Below, one piece after another: positions 7,918 to 16,552 of a DNA stretch of 64,000 nt (position 1 is its first letter; each line of letters opens with the position of its first letter). A program made the translations under genes and the position numbers. Below the pieces are notes generated by a model. The model made no database searches, had not been told where the DNA came from, and worked only from the letters and a program-made list of their open reading frames with translations. Source of the DNA: JBBSZK01 sp964428325 (GTDB lineage: Archaea > Nanobdellota > Nanobdellia > Pacearchaeales > GW2011-AR1); assembly GCA_964428325.1 (NCBI GenBank), contig CAYRXU010000002.1:1-64000 (forward strand), in the 5' to 3' direction.

Positions 7918-8427
7918 ATGAGATCCGAGATACTCTTGTCTCTAAGCCTCCTAATTCTAATTTTCTTCATAACTATCGCAACTGCAGGCAATGAAGTCAT
8001 GAATGTTGAAGCCGATATACTAGACACCGGCCAGGGCGGCAACAATCAAACGGGAGGAATATCCATACAAGTTCCTGACTTCATTGATTTAGGAAATGTA
8101 AGCGAATCAGGAATATCAGAAGAACCCCAAATATACATGAACAACACAGGAGAAGTAGCAATTGTCGTAACTCCCCAACTCTCCAATTATACAGATAATA
8201 TTTTCAACAATCTCTATTTCCGTGAGTTTAAAACAAGCGGAGGAAATCCAGTCACCCCAAGGAGAATAGGCAATTGGAGCATGAACATCTCAGCACCTTC
8301 TGCTGGTCAAAACTTCAGAAGCAAGTACTTCTACATGCGACTTGATCTTTCCAATGCGAACATAGACCTAAGCGACAACCTATATGGTCACCAAGCACAT
8401 GTTAGATTCTTCGCAGTTGCTCGTTAA
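7918..8427 (+). CDS. secreted protein of unknown function
   Basis: The protein has 169 residues. Residues 1-22 (MRSEILLSLSLLILIFFITI then ATA) form a Sec signal peptide, and the rest is predicted mostly beta with several N-x-T/S sites (NQTG, NVSE, NNTG, NYTD, NWSM, NIS), suggesting an N-glycosylated extracellular domain. The segment IQVPDFIDLGNVSESG resembles the start of a beta-sandwich. The next gene starts inside its 3' end in another frame, and it also encodes a secreted or anchored protein, so both probably act together at the cell surface. No known family was recognised. Confidence 0.7.
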   Translation: MRSEILLSLSLLILIFFITIATAGNEVMNVEADILDTGQGGNNQTGGISIQVPDFIDLGNVSESGISEEPQIYMNNTGEVAIVVTPQLSNYTDNIFNNLYFREFKTSGGNPVTPRRIGNWSMNISAPSAGQNFRSKYFYMRLDLSNANIDLSDNLYGHQAHVRFFAVAR

Positions 8428-8980
8428 ATTTTCGCTAGTCGCAATATTAATTATTGTTCTAATTAATCAAGTATCAGCTTACGAAATATCAGCAAATCCG
8501 TATGAGATAATAATCGAAACCGGGCCACATAAAGAAGTCTGCAGAGATATCAATGTTGAAGCAGATTCAGACACACTCAACGTACATACACTATGGAGTC
8601 CGACAAAAAGTCGTACAGTTGAAACATTCACCCTTAATTCTGAAGAAACAAATATCAAAATCGCTCACCCTACAAAAATCGCAGGACCAAGAACACAATT
8701 CAAAATATGCATAGAAATATTAGATAATTACTCTCATTACGGACTCATAACAATAGAAGATCCAACAAAACACGCAGGCCTAGGTATCTGGTTCATTATC
8801 AATCCTGACAATCCAGAAAAAAGAACTCTCAAAAGAACAATCACAGGTAACGCCATTAAAGATAGTCAGCAAGAACAAGAAAGTGTCGATCTGACGGTCT
8901 ATTTTATGCTAGGAACAACACTTCTCACACTGGCACTTGCATTTCTCATCATCAAGATCCGTAAAAAAGCAAGACCCTAA
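8399..8980 (+). CDS. surface protein with signal peptide and C-terminal membrane anchor
   Basis: The start chosen is the ATG at 8399, overlapping the previous gene by 29 nt; a longer frame begins at 8384. The protein (193 residues) has a signal peptide with the hydrophobic run LLVKFSLVAILIIVLINQ, an extracellular beta-rich domain, and a C-terminal transmembrane helix (YFMLGTTLLTLALAFLIIK) followed by a basic stop-transfer tail. The topology is outside with a cytosolic tail. The region KRTITGNAIKD before the anchor resembles linkers in DPANN S-layer-like proteins. It is probably an operon partner of the secreted protein upstream. Confidence 0.7.
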   Translation: MLDSSQLLVKFSLVAILIIVLINQVSAYEISANPYEIIIETGPHKEVCRDINVEADSDTLNVHTLWSPTKSRTVETFTLNSEETNIKIAHPTKIAGPRTQFKICIEILDNYSHYGLITIEDPTKHAGLGIWFIINPDNPEKRTLKRTITGNAIKDSQQEQESVDLTVYFMLGTTLLTLALAFLIIKIRKKARP

Positions 8981-9017
8981 CCCCAACCCTTATTAACCCA
9001 CTTTAAATCCATTAATT

Positions 9018-10112
9018 ATGGATGACAAACAGAAACTTCACCTTGAAGAACAAATAGCAGAGCTCGAGTCTGTTCGAGGCCAACACACCGAACTCGTTAC
9101 GGTGATGATACCTGGAGGTTTCAATATCCACGCCGTATCAAAGCAACTTGAAGCAGAAGCATCTACAGCTGAAAACATCAAATCAAAGCAAACCAGAACA
9201 GCAGTTATCGATGCTATAGACACCATTGTTCGCGAGTTGAAAAAATATAAACAAACTCCGAAGAACGGCCTAGCGCTCTTCGCAGGTAACGTTTCAGAAA
9301 AAGAAGGCGGACAAGACATCAGGATTTGGGCAATCGAGCCTCCAAAAGAACTCCGCGTTCGAATTTACCGCTGCGACAAGACATTCATTGTTGAGCCCCT
9401 AAAAGACATGCTCCAAACTGAAGAAGTTTATGCTCTTCTCGTCATGGACCGAAGAGAGGCAACCATGGGTCTTCTTGAAGGCAAGAAGATCTCTGTACTA
9501 AGACATTTAACTTCAGGCGTTCCAGGTAAAATCAAGGCCGGCGGTCAGTCCGCTCAGCGATTCGAACGCATTACCGAAGGTCTTGCAAAAGAATTCTTCA
9601 AGCGCGTAGCAGAAGGCATGAAGGAAATCTTCTTTGATATGCCTCGCCTCAAAGGAATTCTTATCGGAGGGCCTATCCCTACAAAAGAAGAATTCCTTGA
9701 GTTCGGAGAACTAGTAACAAAGCTGAAGGAAAAGGTCATTGCAATCAAAGATATTGGTTACACAGACGAGCACGGTCTCAAGCTCCTAGTAGAAGCTTCA
9801 GAAGAAGACATTGCGGAACAAGAAATCATCAAGGAAAAGAAAATCCTCGAGCGATTCTTCACAACTCTAGGCAAGCACTCAAGCAAGGCAGCCTACGGAG
9901 AAGAACGCGTCAATCTAGCTCTAGAAAGAGGAGCCGCAGAACTAATTTTAATCTCTAACAAGCTAGACAAGGCAAAAATAGCCGAATTCGAGAAGAAAGC
10001 TGAAAACATTAGTGCAGAAGTCGTCCTAATCTCAACAGAAACCCAGGAAGGAGAACAATTCCTCAACCTAACCAAGGGCCTGGCCGCCATCCTAAGATTT
10101 GCCTTAGAGTAG
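9018..10112 (+). CDS. prf1: peptide chain release factor aRF1
   Basis: The protein has 364 residues, somewhat short for archaeal aRF1 (about 410-420). It has the stop-codon recognition motifs NIKS (53-56) and YxCxxxF as YRCDKTF (117-123), and the catalytic GGQ in AGGQSAQRF (GGQ at 175-177) that triggers peptidyl-tRNA hydrolysis. The third domain, which contacts aRF3/aEF1A and ABCE1, extends to the end. Box candidates are TTATTAA (8990-8996) or TTTAAAT (9002-9008). It is followed by mcm after 58 nt. Confidence 0.96.
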   Translation: MDDKQKLHLEEQIAELESVRGQHTELVTVMIPGGFNIHAVSKQLEAEASTAENIKSKQTRTAVIDAIDTIVRELKKYKQTPKNGLALFAGNVSEKEGGQDIRIWAIEPPKELRVRIYRCDKTFIVEPLKDMLQTEEVYALLVMDRREATMGLLEGKKISVLRHLTSGVPGKIKAGGQSAQRFERITEGLAKEFFKRVAEGMKEIFFDMPRLKGILIGGPIPTKEEFLEFGELVTKLKEKVIAIKDIGYTDEHGLKLLVEASEEDIAEQEIIKEKKILERFFTTLGKHSSKAAYGEERVNLALERGAAELILISNKLDKAKIAEFEKKAENISAEVVLISTETQEGEQFLNLTKGLAAILRFALE

Positions 10113-10135
10113 GCACGCAGATCTCTGCAACAATT

Positions 10136-10146
10136 CTTATATATAG
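10136..10146 (+). promoter_or_regulatory. TATA-like box for mcm
   Basis: CTTATATATAG ends about 25 nt before the mcm ATG at 10171, a strong archaeal box A match. Confidence 0.55.
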
Positions 10147-10170
10147 CATCTTCGCCCCATAATTATACTC

Positions 10171-12177
10171 ATGGAAGCAAAGAAAAGAGAAGAATTATTA
10201 CAAGAGGCAAAGAACTTCTTCGAAGCACACAAATCGCATATTATAGGCGAGTCTATGCGCGAGCAGCAAAACGTAGTCAAGCTTTCTCTCAAAACACTAG
10301 CCGAATTCTCACCAGAACTAAGCGATAATGTAATTACATCTCCGGTAGACACTCTCGCCCTGCTAGAGGACGCCCTTGCACAACTAGGTCTCCAAAAGAA
10401 TCCACGAATCCGTTTCACAGAAGTTCCAGATACAGTCAGAGAAAAAATAAGAAACATTAGAGCAAAACACCTAGACCAGTTCCTTTGGGTTGAGGGGATT
10501 GTGAGACAAGCGTCAGATGTCAGACCTCAAGTAGTAAACGCTAGATTCGAATGTCCTACCTGCGGAGCTATTCTATCTGTCTTGCAAATCGACAAGAAAT
10601 TCCGCGAACCATCACGTTGCTCATGTGGCAGAAAAGGTCAATTCAAAACACTCTCAAAGGAAATGGTAGACGCTCAACGCCTAGTCATCGAAGAAGCTCC
10701 AGATGCGCTTGAAGGCGGAGAACAACCAAAACGCATTAGCGTATTTCTGCAAGAAGATCTAGTAGAGCCACAAATCGAAGAGCGAACAACTCCAGGAGCC
10801 AGAGTAAGAATCTTCGGCGTTCTAAAAGAAGTGCCCGTACCCTTGCAAACAGGAGCAATTTCCACAAGATTCGATATCGCCATTGAAGCCAACAATACTA
10901 TTCCATTAGAAGAAACATTTGCAGACCTAAAGATCACAGAAGAAGATGAAAGGCAAATCCTCGAGCTTTCAACAGACCCACAATCATTCCACAAACTTTC
11001 AAAGAGCATCGCACCAAGCGTATACGGATTCGAGAAAGTAAAAGAAGCTCTTCTTCTGCAACTCTTTTCAGGTGTAAAGAAGAAAAAATCAGACGGCGGT
11101 TTCACAAGAGGAAACATGCACATTCTTCTTGTAGGAGATCCCGGCGTAGCAAAATCAGTCACCCTCAAATTTATGTCACGTATTGCCCCAAAAGGCCGGT
11201 ACGTGTCAGGTAAGGCTACGACGGGCGCAGGTCTCACAGCGGCCGTAGTAAAAGACGAATTCCTGAAAGGCTGGTCTCTAGAAGCAGGAGCCATGGTTCT
11301 CGGTAACAAAGGAATGGTGTGTGTGGACGAAATTGAAAAAATGGACGAACACGACCGAAGCACAATGCACGAAGCCATGGAACAACAAACAGTTACAATT
11401 TCCAAGGCGAACATTCAAGCAACACTACGTTCAGAGACCTCAGTACTTGCAGCAGGAAACCCAAAAATGGGAAGATTTGATCCATTCACACCAATCCCAC
11501 AACAAATCGACATCTCCCCGGCACTACTTAGCCGCTTCGACGTTATTTTCGTTCTAAGGGATATCCCAAACAAAAACCAAGATGAAGCTATTGCATCACA
11601 CGTTCTTCAAGAACATAAGCAGGAAGTCATTCGCGAAGTAGTAGATCCGTCACTCTTAAGAAAATATGTTGCATTTGCCCAACGCCTCTCACCAAAACTC
11701 ACAGATGAAGCAATTAATGAGATAAAGAACTTCTACGTCCATTTGAGAAATCAATCTGTCTCAACAGATAAAGACATCAAACCAATCCCAATCACGGCAC
11801 GTCAGCTAGAAGCAATCATCCGTCTATCTGAAGCCTGCGCTCGCATCAGACTCAGTGAAAAGGTAATGGCAAGTGACGCAAAACGCGCTATTGATCTTCT
11901 CAAATACTCTCTCCTTCAAGTTGGCTATGATGAAGAGACAAAAACCTTCGACATCGATCGCATCGGGGGCATGCCAACTGCAAAGCGTAGCAAAATCGTC
12001 CTCATAAGGGACGCCATTGCAAGATTACAAGCAAAGATGGGCAAACTCATCCCGATGGAAGAACTCCAGAAGGAATTACCAGACATGCAACCCCACGATA
12101 TGGAAGAGGCCATATCAGAGCTGAAAAAGAAAGGAGACCTCTTTGAGCCAAAACATGGCTATATCCAGGTCACATAA
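10171..12177 (+). CDS. mcm: replicative helicase MCM
   Basis: The protein has 668 residues, the normal archaeal MCM size. The N-terminal OB-fold carries a zinc site C128, C131, C150, C152. The AAA+ core has Walker A GDPGVAKS (322-329), Walker B VCVDEIEK (383-390), sensor 1 in AAGNP (427-431) and the arginine finger LLSRFD (452-457). A C-terminal winged helix ends the protein. It forms the hexameric 3'-5' helicase at the fork. The next gene encodes an RPA-like ssDNA-binding protein, so two fork proteins sit together; no Orc1/Cdc6 gene is visible in the window. Confidence 0.97.
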   Translation: MEAKKREELLQEAKNFFEAHKSHIIGESMREQQNVVKLSLKTLAEFSPELSDNVITSPVDTLALLEDALAQLGLQKNPRIRFTEVPDTVREKIRNIRAKHLDQFLWVEGIVRQASDVRPQVVNARFECPTCGAILSVLQIDKKFREPSRCSCGRKGQFKTLSKEMVDAQRLVIEEAPDALEGGEQPKRISVFLQEDLVEPQIEERTTPGARVRIFGVLKEVPVPLQTGAISTRFDIAIEANNTIPLEETFADLKITEEDERQILELSTDPQSFHKLSKSIAPSVYGFEKVKEALLLQLFSGVKKKKSDGGFTRGNMHILLVGDPGVAKSVTLKFMSRIAPKGRYVSGKATTGAGLTAAVVKDEFLKGWSLEAGAMVLGNKGMVCVDEIEKMDEHDRSTMHEAMEQQTVTISKANIQATLRSETSVLAAGNPKMGRFDPFTPIPQQIDISPALLSRFDVIFVLRDIPNKNQDEAIASHVLQEHKQEVIREVVDPSLLRKYVAFAQRLSPKLTDEAINEIKNFYVHLRNQSVSTDKDIKPIPITARQLEAIIRLSEACARIRLSEKVMASDAKRAIDLLKYSLLQVGYDEETKTFDIDRIGGMPTAKRSKIVLIRDAIARLQAKMGKLIPMEELQKELPDMQPHDMEEAISELKKKGDLFEPKHGYIQVT

Positions 12178-12180
12178 TAC

Positions 12181-12187
12181 TTAAAAA
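12181..12187 (+). promoter_or_regulatory. TATA-like box for the RPA-like gene
   Basis: TTAAAAA ends 20 nt before the ATG at 12208, the common spacing of this window. Confidence 0.55.
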
Positions 12188-12207
12188 CTAACACGCCAAA
12201 AAACAAT

Positions 12208-12822
12208 ATGCCAGACCAAGAATTCAAACGTCATATAGCACACAAGAAGAGAATCGGAGATATTCTCACAGGTCAAGTTATCATGGAGGGCGACAAATTC
12301 AAATGCCTAGAACTAGGCGGAGAGCAAATCGTCAGAACTAACATCATTGCAAACATTGTTGACAAATACGTTCAGGACGGAGAAAAGAAATTCGCATCTA
12401 TAACACTAGATGATGCTACAGGACAAATCAAGCTCAAGGTATTCGGAGAAGACATAAAGAAATTCGAAGCATTCTCACAAGGAGACACTATTATTACCAT
12501 CGGTCTTTTGCGTGCATGGAACAATGAGCTCTACCTATCGCCAGAAATAATGAAAAAGCGCGAACCAGCTTATCTTGTAGTAAGAAAGCTTGAACTCGAC
12601 TCCGAGAAGCCAAAAATCGTAGAGAAAGGTGAACTCACAAACGTGCGCAATCAAATCCTTCAAACAGTAAAAGCACAAGATGAAAATGGTGGAATAGATG
12701 TAGAGCGAATGATTCTCGACCTAAAGGCCTCCCCAGACATTATCAACAATGAAATCAGAAAACTATTGGAAGAAGGTCTCGTTTACGAGCCTCGCCCAGG
12801 TAAACTGAGATATCTAGGATAA
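12208..12822 (+). CDS. RPA32-like single-stranded-DNA-binding protein
   Basis: The protein has 204 residues. Residues about 55-125 form an OB-fold (the stretch KKFASITLDDATGQIKLKVF, then GDTIITIGLLRAWNNELYL), and residues about 140-204 look like a winged helix (GGIDVERMILDLKASPDIIN, GLVYEPRPGKLRYLG). This architecture is that of RPA2/RPA32-type subunits, which bind ssDNA and recruit repair proteins through the winged helix. It follows mcm and precedes a Nudix gene whose ATG directly abuts its stop. Other RPA subunits are not in the window. Confidence 0.8.
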   Translation: MPDQEFKRHIAHKKRIGDILTGQVIMEGDKFKCLELGGEQIVRTNIIANIVDKYVQDGEKKFASITLDDATGQIKLKVFGEDIKKFEAFSQGDTIITIGLLRAWNNELYLSPEIMKKREPAYLVVRKLELDSEKPKIVEKGELTNVRNQILQTVKAQDENGGIDVERMILDLKASPDIINNEIRKLLEEGLVYEPRPGKLRYLG

Positions 12823-13293
12823 ATGGAAGACGCAAAGCAGAAAGCCCATTATATTGCCGTCACAGGCATCGTAACAAACAAAGAAGGCAAATATCTTCTA
12901 TGCAAACGCAGCCCAAGTGAAAAAGCATTTCCAAACAAGTGGTGCTTTCCTGGTGGAAAAATAGAGCAATCAGATTTCATCAACACAAAAAAAGATACAA
13001 GCGATCATTGGCTTGACATTTTTGAAAAAACTTTAAAGAAAGAGATAAAGGAAGAAACAGGCCTTACAATTAAGCCCACAGATTACATCGCAAGCCTTGT
13101 ATTCATCCGTCCAAATGGATTTTCTACAGTTATTGTCAATCTCCTAGCAGAATACGAATCAGGAGAACTTAAACTACAGCAAAGCGAACTAGTAGACGCC
13201 GCTTGGGTAACACTGGAAGAAGCAAAAAATTACGATCTCATAGAGAACATCTATGATCAACTCGAGAAAGCGGATAGGAAACTGAGAAACTAA
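12823..13293 (+). CDS. Nudix hydrolase
   Basis: The protein has 156 residues. The Nudix box is recognisable as FPGGKIEQ and then EKTLKKEIKEETGLTI, but about 16 residues are inserted between the leading glycines and the first helix, where the family normally has GGxxExGE directly. The catalytic REUxEE part is present as KEIKEE. It could hydrolyse a nucleoside diphosphate derivative such as an oxidised dNTP. The ATG follows the RPA-like stop codon with no gap, so translation is coupled. The 3' end overlaps the convergent gene by 4 nt. Confidence 0.85.
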   Translation: MEDAKQKAHYIAVTGIVTNKEGKYLLCKRSPSEKAFPNKWCFPGGKIEQSDFINTKKDTSDHWLDIFEKTLKKEIKEETGLTIKPTDYIASLVFIRPNGFSTVIVNLLAEYESGELKLQQSELVDAAWVTLEEAKNYDLIENIYDQLEKADRKLRN

Positions 13294-14378
13294 ATCCTCC
13301 TCACAACACCAGTAGCTGCATCCAACTCAATCATCTCGCCTTCCTTCAGAATACTAGTATCTCCAACACCAACAACGCACGGCTTGCCTAACTCCCGCGC
13401 AACGATAGCCGCATGAGATAACATGCCTCCTCCAGAAGTAATAATACCTCCTGCCTGTTGCATCAAAACAAAATAATCTGGCGTCATCATATCACAAACA
13501 AGAATATCTCCCCAGCTCAGCTCCGTTTTTGCAACATTCTCACTCGAAACAAATCGTACGCGACCTTTCGCCTTGCCATTACTAGCGACCTGCCCCTTGA
13601 CAAGAGTTGGCACATTAGCACTCTGAAGAGGAACGAAATCAGCATACAAATCTCCTATTGTTTTATTGTAATCAATAAACCAAGTCCCAAACTCTGCAGA
13701 TTTAACCGTTTCAAAATACCCCCTCATGTACTCTCCCAAGAAAGTTGCACCCGCATTTTTCTCAAGCACCCATCTCTTTTGCTGATTATCAACTTTAATG
13801 TAACGCACTATCTCCTGCACATGTTCACGCACATCAGGTCTATTCTCACTGAACGTCCATCCGTGTAGGTCAAACGAGAACGTTATGGGCTTGCCGTTCT
13901 CGTGCACACCTTGAGTCAATTGATGGTGCCCGCCTCGAATAATTTCCCCAAAAATGCCCTTATTATTCACAACAAAAATAGTACTCCACAAAGCAGTTTC
14001 CGGGTGAGGTACAAAGTCGGCCAGATAGTCCTCTGGTTTTATCTTCTGCTCCTTAAACCAAACTAGAGCATCTTTGACAGTTTTCCCACGCATTCTCAAC
14101 TTAGGCAAAGATGCGTCTCTCGGCATAAGCCTCAATTCACACAACTCCTTTCCATGTTCACGTACGAATTGTTTGAATTCAAAGCTTTCTAACGCAATAT
14201 CATTTGCAGAAAAAGAGTGCGGCTTATCAAACGGCAAGTCAATAATCGTATTGATGGTAGCAAGTTTCTCTCGTTTAACATTATCCTCTGCGCGAAGTTT
14301 CTCCGTATGTTCATGCTTGATATTCGCAAACCATTCGGTTATTGAAATCTGCTTTTCGTATAAATTATCAATCGCCAT
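13290..14378 (-). CDS. PEP-utilising-enzyme mobile-domain protein without ATP-grasp domain
   Basis: The protein has 362 residues. The last 95 form the swivelling phosphohistidine domain of PEP synthase and pyruvate phosphate dikinase, with the active-site segment GGGMLSHAAIVARELGKPCV containing the catalytic histidine, preceded by ILVCDMMTPDYFVLMQQAGG. The first 260 residues do not show the ATP-grasp nucleotide-binding domain nor the PEP-binding barrel. They contain FGEIIRGGHHQLTQGVHENG and other conserved-looking runs I cannot assign. The protein cannot be a complete PEP synthase; it may phosphorylate or carry phosphate for a separate partner, or use an unknown N-terminal catalytic domain. 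Confidence 0.75.
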   Translation of the reverse strand: MAIDNLYEKQISITEWFANIKHEHTEKLRAEDNVKREKLATINTIIDLPFDKPHSFSANDIALESFEFKQFVREHGKELCELRLMPRDASLPKLRMRGKTVKDALVWFKEQKIKPEDYLADFVPHPETALWSTIFVVNNKGIFGEIIRGGHHQLTQGVHENGKPITFSFDLHGWTFSENRPDVREHVQEIVRYIKVDNQQKRWVLEKNAGATFLGEYMRGYFETVKSAEFGTWFIDYNKTIGDLYADFVPLQSANVPTLVKGQVASNGKAKGRVRFVSSENVAKTELSWGDILVCDMMTPDYFVLMQQAGGIITSGGGMLSHAAIVARELGKPCVVGVGDTSILKEGEMIELDAATGVVRRI

Positions 14379-14433
14379 CTTTTCGCGAGTTGTAATCTAA
14401 GAGTTAATACTTAAGGATTATTGTGCCGAGAAG

Positions 14434-15033
14434 TTACTTCTTTCCAAAACCAAAGAAACCTTTCTTCTTCTGAGAATTAAGTCTTATAGTGATCCAAATA
14501 AGAAGCACGAGCGCTCCAAGCAAAAGGAGGAATCTCCAAATGTTGCTAAGATTAGACCAATTTCTCATAGAACCATACACTAAAGCCCCAACTCCCGAAG
14601 CCATAAGTGCGCTTCCAACTGGCTCAATAGTCAAAATAGTATATCCGATAATAATTGTAATAATACCTGCTATAATAGAAATGATGAAAACTCTCTGACC
14701 ATGTTCTTTTTGAGCATCAGCAAGATTCTTCTGGCACATATCACACACGAAACTTGCAGGACATCCTGCAGCATCATAAGTTCCCGCAATCAGATTTCCC
14801 CCATCATTCATACAAATATTCTGCTCCTGTGGTGTAGGAGACAAAGTACAATTCACCCCGCCAGCACCCTTAACAGCAGCAAGTTCAGGATAGCTCGGGT
14901 AGTAATACTGTTGCTGGCCCGTGCAGAAATCTTCGTACCTAGGCTCATCATAGAACGCCTGGATACCAAAATTCAACACAAGAAGATAAACAATAAAGAT
15001 GCCCACTCCAAGGACAAGGTTCTTCACATTCAT
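14434..15033 (-). CDS. multi-pass membrane protein of unknown function
   Basis: The protein has 199 residues with four hydrophobic segments: about 5-25, 115-133, 138-155 and 163-182. Between the first and second lies an extracellular loop of about 85 residues with six cysteines (including the pair VCDMC), probably disulphide-bonded or metal-binding. The C-terminus is KKKGFFGFGKK. I do not recognise a named family. A box TTTATAAAG (plus 15054-15062) ends 20 nt before the ATG. Confidence 0.75.
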   Translation of the reverse strand: MNVKNLVLGVGIFIVYLLVLNFGIQAFYDEPRYEDFCTGQQQYYYPSYPELAAVKGAGGVNCTLSPTPQEQNICMNDGGNLIAGTYDAAGCPASFVCDMCQKNLADAQKEHGQRVFIISIIAGIITIIIGYTILTIEPVGSALMASGVGALVYGSMRNWSNLSNIWRFLLLLGALVLLIWITIRLNSQKKKGFFGFGKK

Positions 15034-15098
15034 AACGAGCTATAGCCAAATCTCTTTATAAAACTACGTAACACTCCAAACTACTTCATATAGAGAAC

Positions 15099-15106
15099 TT
15101 TAAAAA
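15099..15106 (+). promoter_or_regulatory. TATA-like box for the aIF2 beta operon
   Basis: TTTAAAAA ends 21 nt before the ATG at 15128 and drives the translation-factor cluster. Confidence 0.6.
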
Positions 15107-15127
15107 CACCCTCAAACCCATTAGATT

Positions 15128-15538
15128 ATGGAAACCTATGAACAACTCCTCGACCGAGCTTACAAGAATCTCAAGGTCGCAACCTCCACAGGCGAGCGAT
15201 TCGAAATACCAAAAGTACAAGGCCAGATCTCAGGAAAGAACACAATAATCACAAATCTCGCAGCCATAGCTTCACACATCCGCAGACCTGCAGAACATCT
15301 GGGCAAATTCCTCCTTAAAGAACTAGCAGCACCAGGTTCAGTCGAAGGCGAGCGTCTCATACTAAAGACGAAACTCAATTCAGCCCGAGTAAACGAAAAA
15401 GTAGAAATGTACGTCAAAGATTTTGTTTTGTGCCCAGAATGTAAGAAGCCCGATACAGAAATAGTGAACGAAAAAGGCATCAAGTTCAAACACTGTCTTG
15501 CATGCGGCGCCAAGACCCCTATCAAGAGCAAGATTTAA
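15128..15538 (+). CDS. translation initiation factor aIF2 subunit beta
   Basis: The protein has 136 residues, the archaeal aIF2 beta length. The central alpha/beta domain contains IRRPAEHLGKFLLKELAAPG. The C-terminal zinc ribbon has C-x2-C pairs in VLCPECKKPDTE and HCLACGAKTP. It forms the aIF2 heterotrimer that delivers Met-tRNAi to the small subunit. It heads a cluster with an alpha/beta hydrolase, a zinc ribbon, DUF424, aIF1A and a KH protein; the DUF424/aIF1A/KH neighbourhood is typical of archaea. Confidence 0.96.
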   Translation: METYEQLLDRAYKNLKVATSTGERFEIPKVQGQISGKNTIITNLAAIASHIRRPAEHLGKFLLKELAAPGSVEGERLILKTKLNSARVNEKVEMYVKDFVLCPECKKPDTEIVNEKGIKFKHCLACGAKTPIKSKI

Positions 15539-15562
15539 GTGGCTCTTACACTTCTAGCTTTT

Positions 15563-16330
15563 ATGGAAAAGCCGATATCGTTCAAAAACAAAAAAGGAAT
15601 CACTCTGCGCGGTTTCTTACACATTCCAAAGAAATACAACACGGCAATTATCTTCTGCCACGGTTTTCCAAGCAGTGCTATAGGTCCAAGCAGCGCCCGC
15701 ATAGGCAAAACATTTGAAAAACTAGGATATCTCACGCTTAGATTCAGCTTTAGCGGCACTCCTCCTTCAGATGGAAAGTTTGAAGACAAATTAATGAGCC
15801 AAGAATCCGCGGAGATAGGTGACGCGATTAATTTTATAACAAAAAACTACATCTTCAAGAAACTAGTAATTTTCGGACACTCAACAGGCTCTATCGACCT
15901 TGCTCTGTACGCTCATAAAGACAAACGTATATCAAAGGTAATCCTTAGCGGTGCCGTGAGTCATCTTGATGAGGCAGTCAGTTATGATTTCACAGACAAC
16001 CAAGTGCATTCATTCTGGACAAAAGGATACATCACATACAGTCGCCCAGGCAAGTGGACCCACGGAAAGAAACTCAAGAAAGCATTCTATGATGAATTCT
16101 TCACACTCGACATACCAAAGGCAATAAGCAAGTTAAAACGTCCTGTTCTTATAATCCATGGTGAAAAAGACGAGCTCGTACCTTCACACAAAGACCCGCT
16201 AGAGCTATACACCTTAGCGAATAAGCCAAAGAAACTAGTTATCATCAAAGGTGCAGACCATTCATTCTCACAAGAAAAACACTGGAAACAAGTCGTAAAA
16301 CACATCAAATCATTCATAGAAAAGAGATAA
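15563..16330 (+). CDS. alpha/beta hydrolase
   Basis: The protein has 255 residues from the ATG at 15563; a GTG at 15539 abutting the aIF2 beta stop would add 8. The nucleophile elbow is FGHSTGS, the oxyanion region is IIFCHGFPSSAIG, the acid is probably in HGEKDELVPS, and the catalytic histidine in KGADHSF. The fold is that of small serine esterases or peptidases (dienelactone hydrolase/BAAT-like). The substrate is unknown. It sits 24 nt after aIF2 beta and is probably cotranscribed, though it has no obvious link to translation. Confidence 0.85.
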   Translation: MEKPISFKNKKGITLRGFLHIPKKYNTAIIFCHGFPSSAIGPSSARIGKTFEKLGYLTLRFSFSGTPPSDGKFEDKLMSQESAEIGDAINFITKNYIFKKLVIFGHSTGSIDLALYAHKDKRISKVILSGAVSHLDEAVSYDFTDNQVHSFWTKGYITYSRPGKWTHGKKLKKAFYDEFFTLDIPKAISKLKRPVLIIHGEKDELVPSHKDPLELYTLANKPKKLVIIKGADHSFSQEKHWKQVVKHIKSFIEKR

Positions 16331-16346
16331 ACCTCTCTTCGCAACC

Positions 16347-16353
16347 TTTATAA
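16347..16353 (+). promoter_or_regulatory. TATA-like box for the 50-aa zinc-ribbon gene
   Basis: TTTATAA lies 39 nt before the ATG at 16393, roughly 20 nt further than at leaderless genes, leaving room for a leader with the ribosome binding site at 16379-16386. Confidence 0.5.
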
Positions 16354-16378
16354 TCCCTCGAACCAAAACACCATTAGC

Positions 16379-16386
16379 AAAGGAGG
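16379..16386 (+). promoter_or_regulatory. strong Shine-Dalgarno site
   Basis: AAAGGAGG stands 6 nt before the ATG at 16393. Most genes in the window lack such a site, so this one marks a leadered transcript. Confidence 0.75.
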
Positions 16387-16392
16387 AAACCA

Positions 16393-16545
16393 ATGGCAAC
16401 AAAAGGATATTGCGTAAAATGCAAAGCCCAGGTGGATATCAAGAATCCAGTTGAATCTACAACGTCTAAAGGCACAAAGATTGCGAAAGGCAAGTGCCCT
16501 AACTGTGGAACGACGGTCTGTAGAATGGGCGGCATTACAAAGTAA
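16393..16545 (+). CDS. small zinc-ribbon protein (DUF5679-like)
   Basis: The protein has 50 residues, beginning MATKGYCVKCKAQVDIKNPV and ending CRMGGITK. It has two zinc knuckles, CVKC and CPNC, and a further cysteine in TVCRMGG. This pattern, with a polar insert between the knuckles, matches the small archaeal DUF5679 family, related to zinc ribbons of topoisomerase I. A very strong ribosome binding site and upstream TATA box suggest high, leadered expression. It lies inside the translation-factor cluster, 7 nt before the DUF424 gene. Confidence 0.85.
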   Translation: MATKGYCVKCKAQVDIKNPVESTTSKGTKIAKGKCPNCGTTVCRMGGITK

Positions 16546-16552
16546 GAAGCTC

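Noticed and set aside
10674..11414. Minus-strand reading frame of 246 codons within mcm
   Set aside because: It is an antisense shadow of the mcm core, without recognisable domain or start signals.
16451..16552. Upstream extension of the DUF424 gene
   Set aside because: It overlaps the real zinc-ribbon gene, and the residues do not resemble the family N-terminus.
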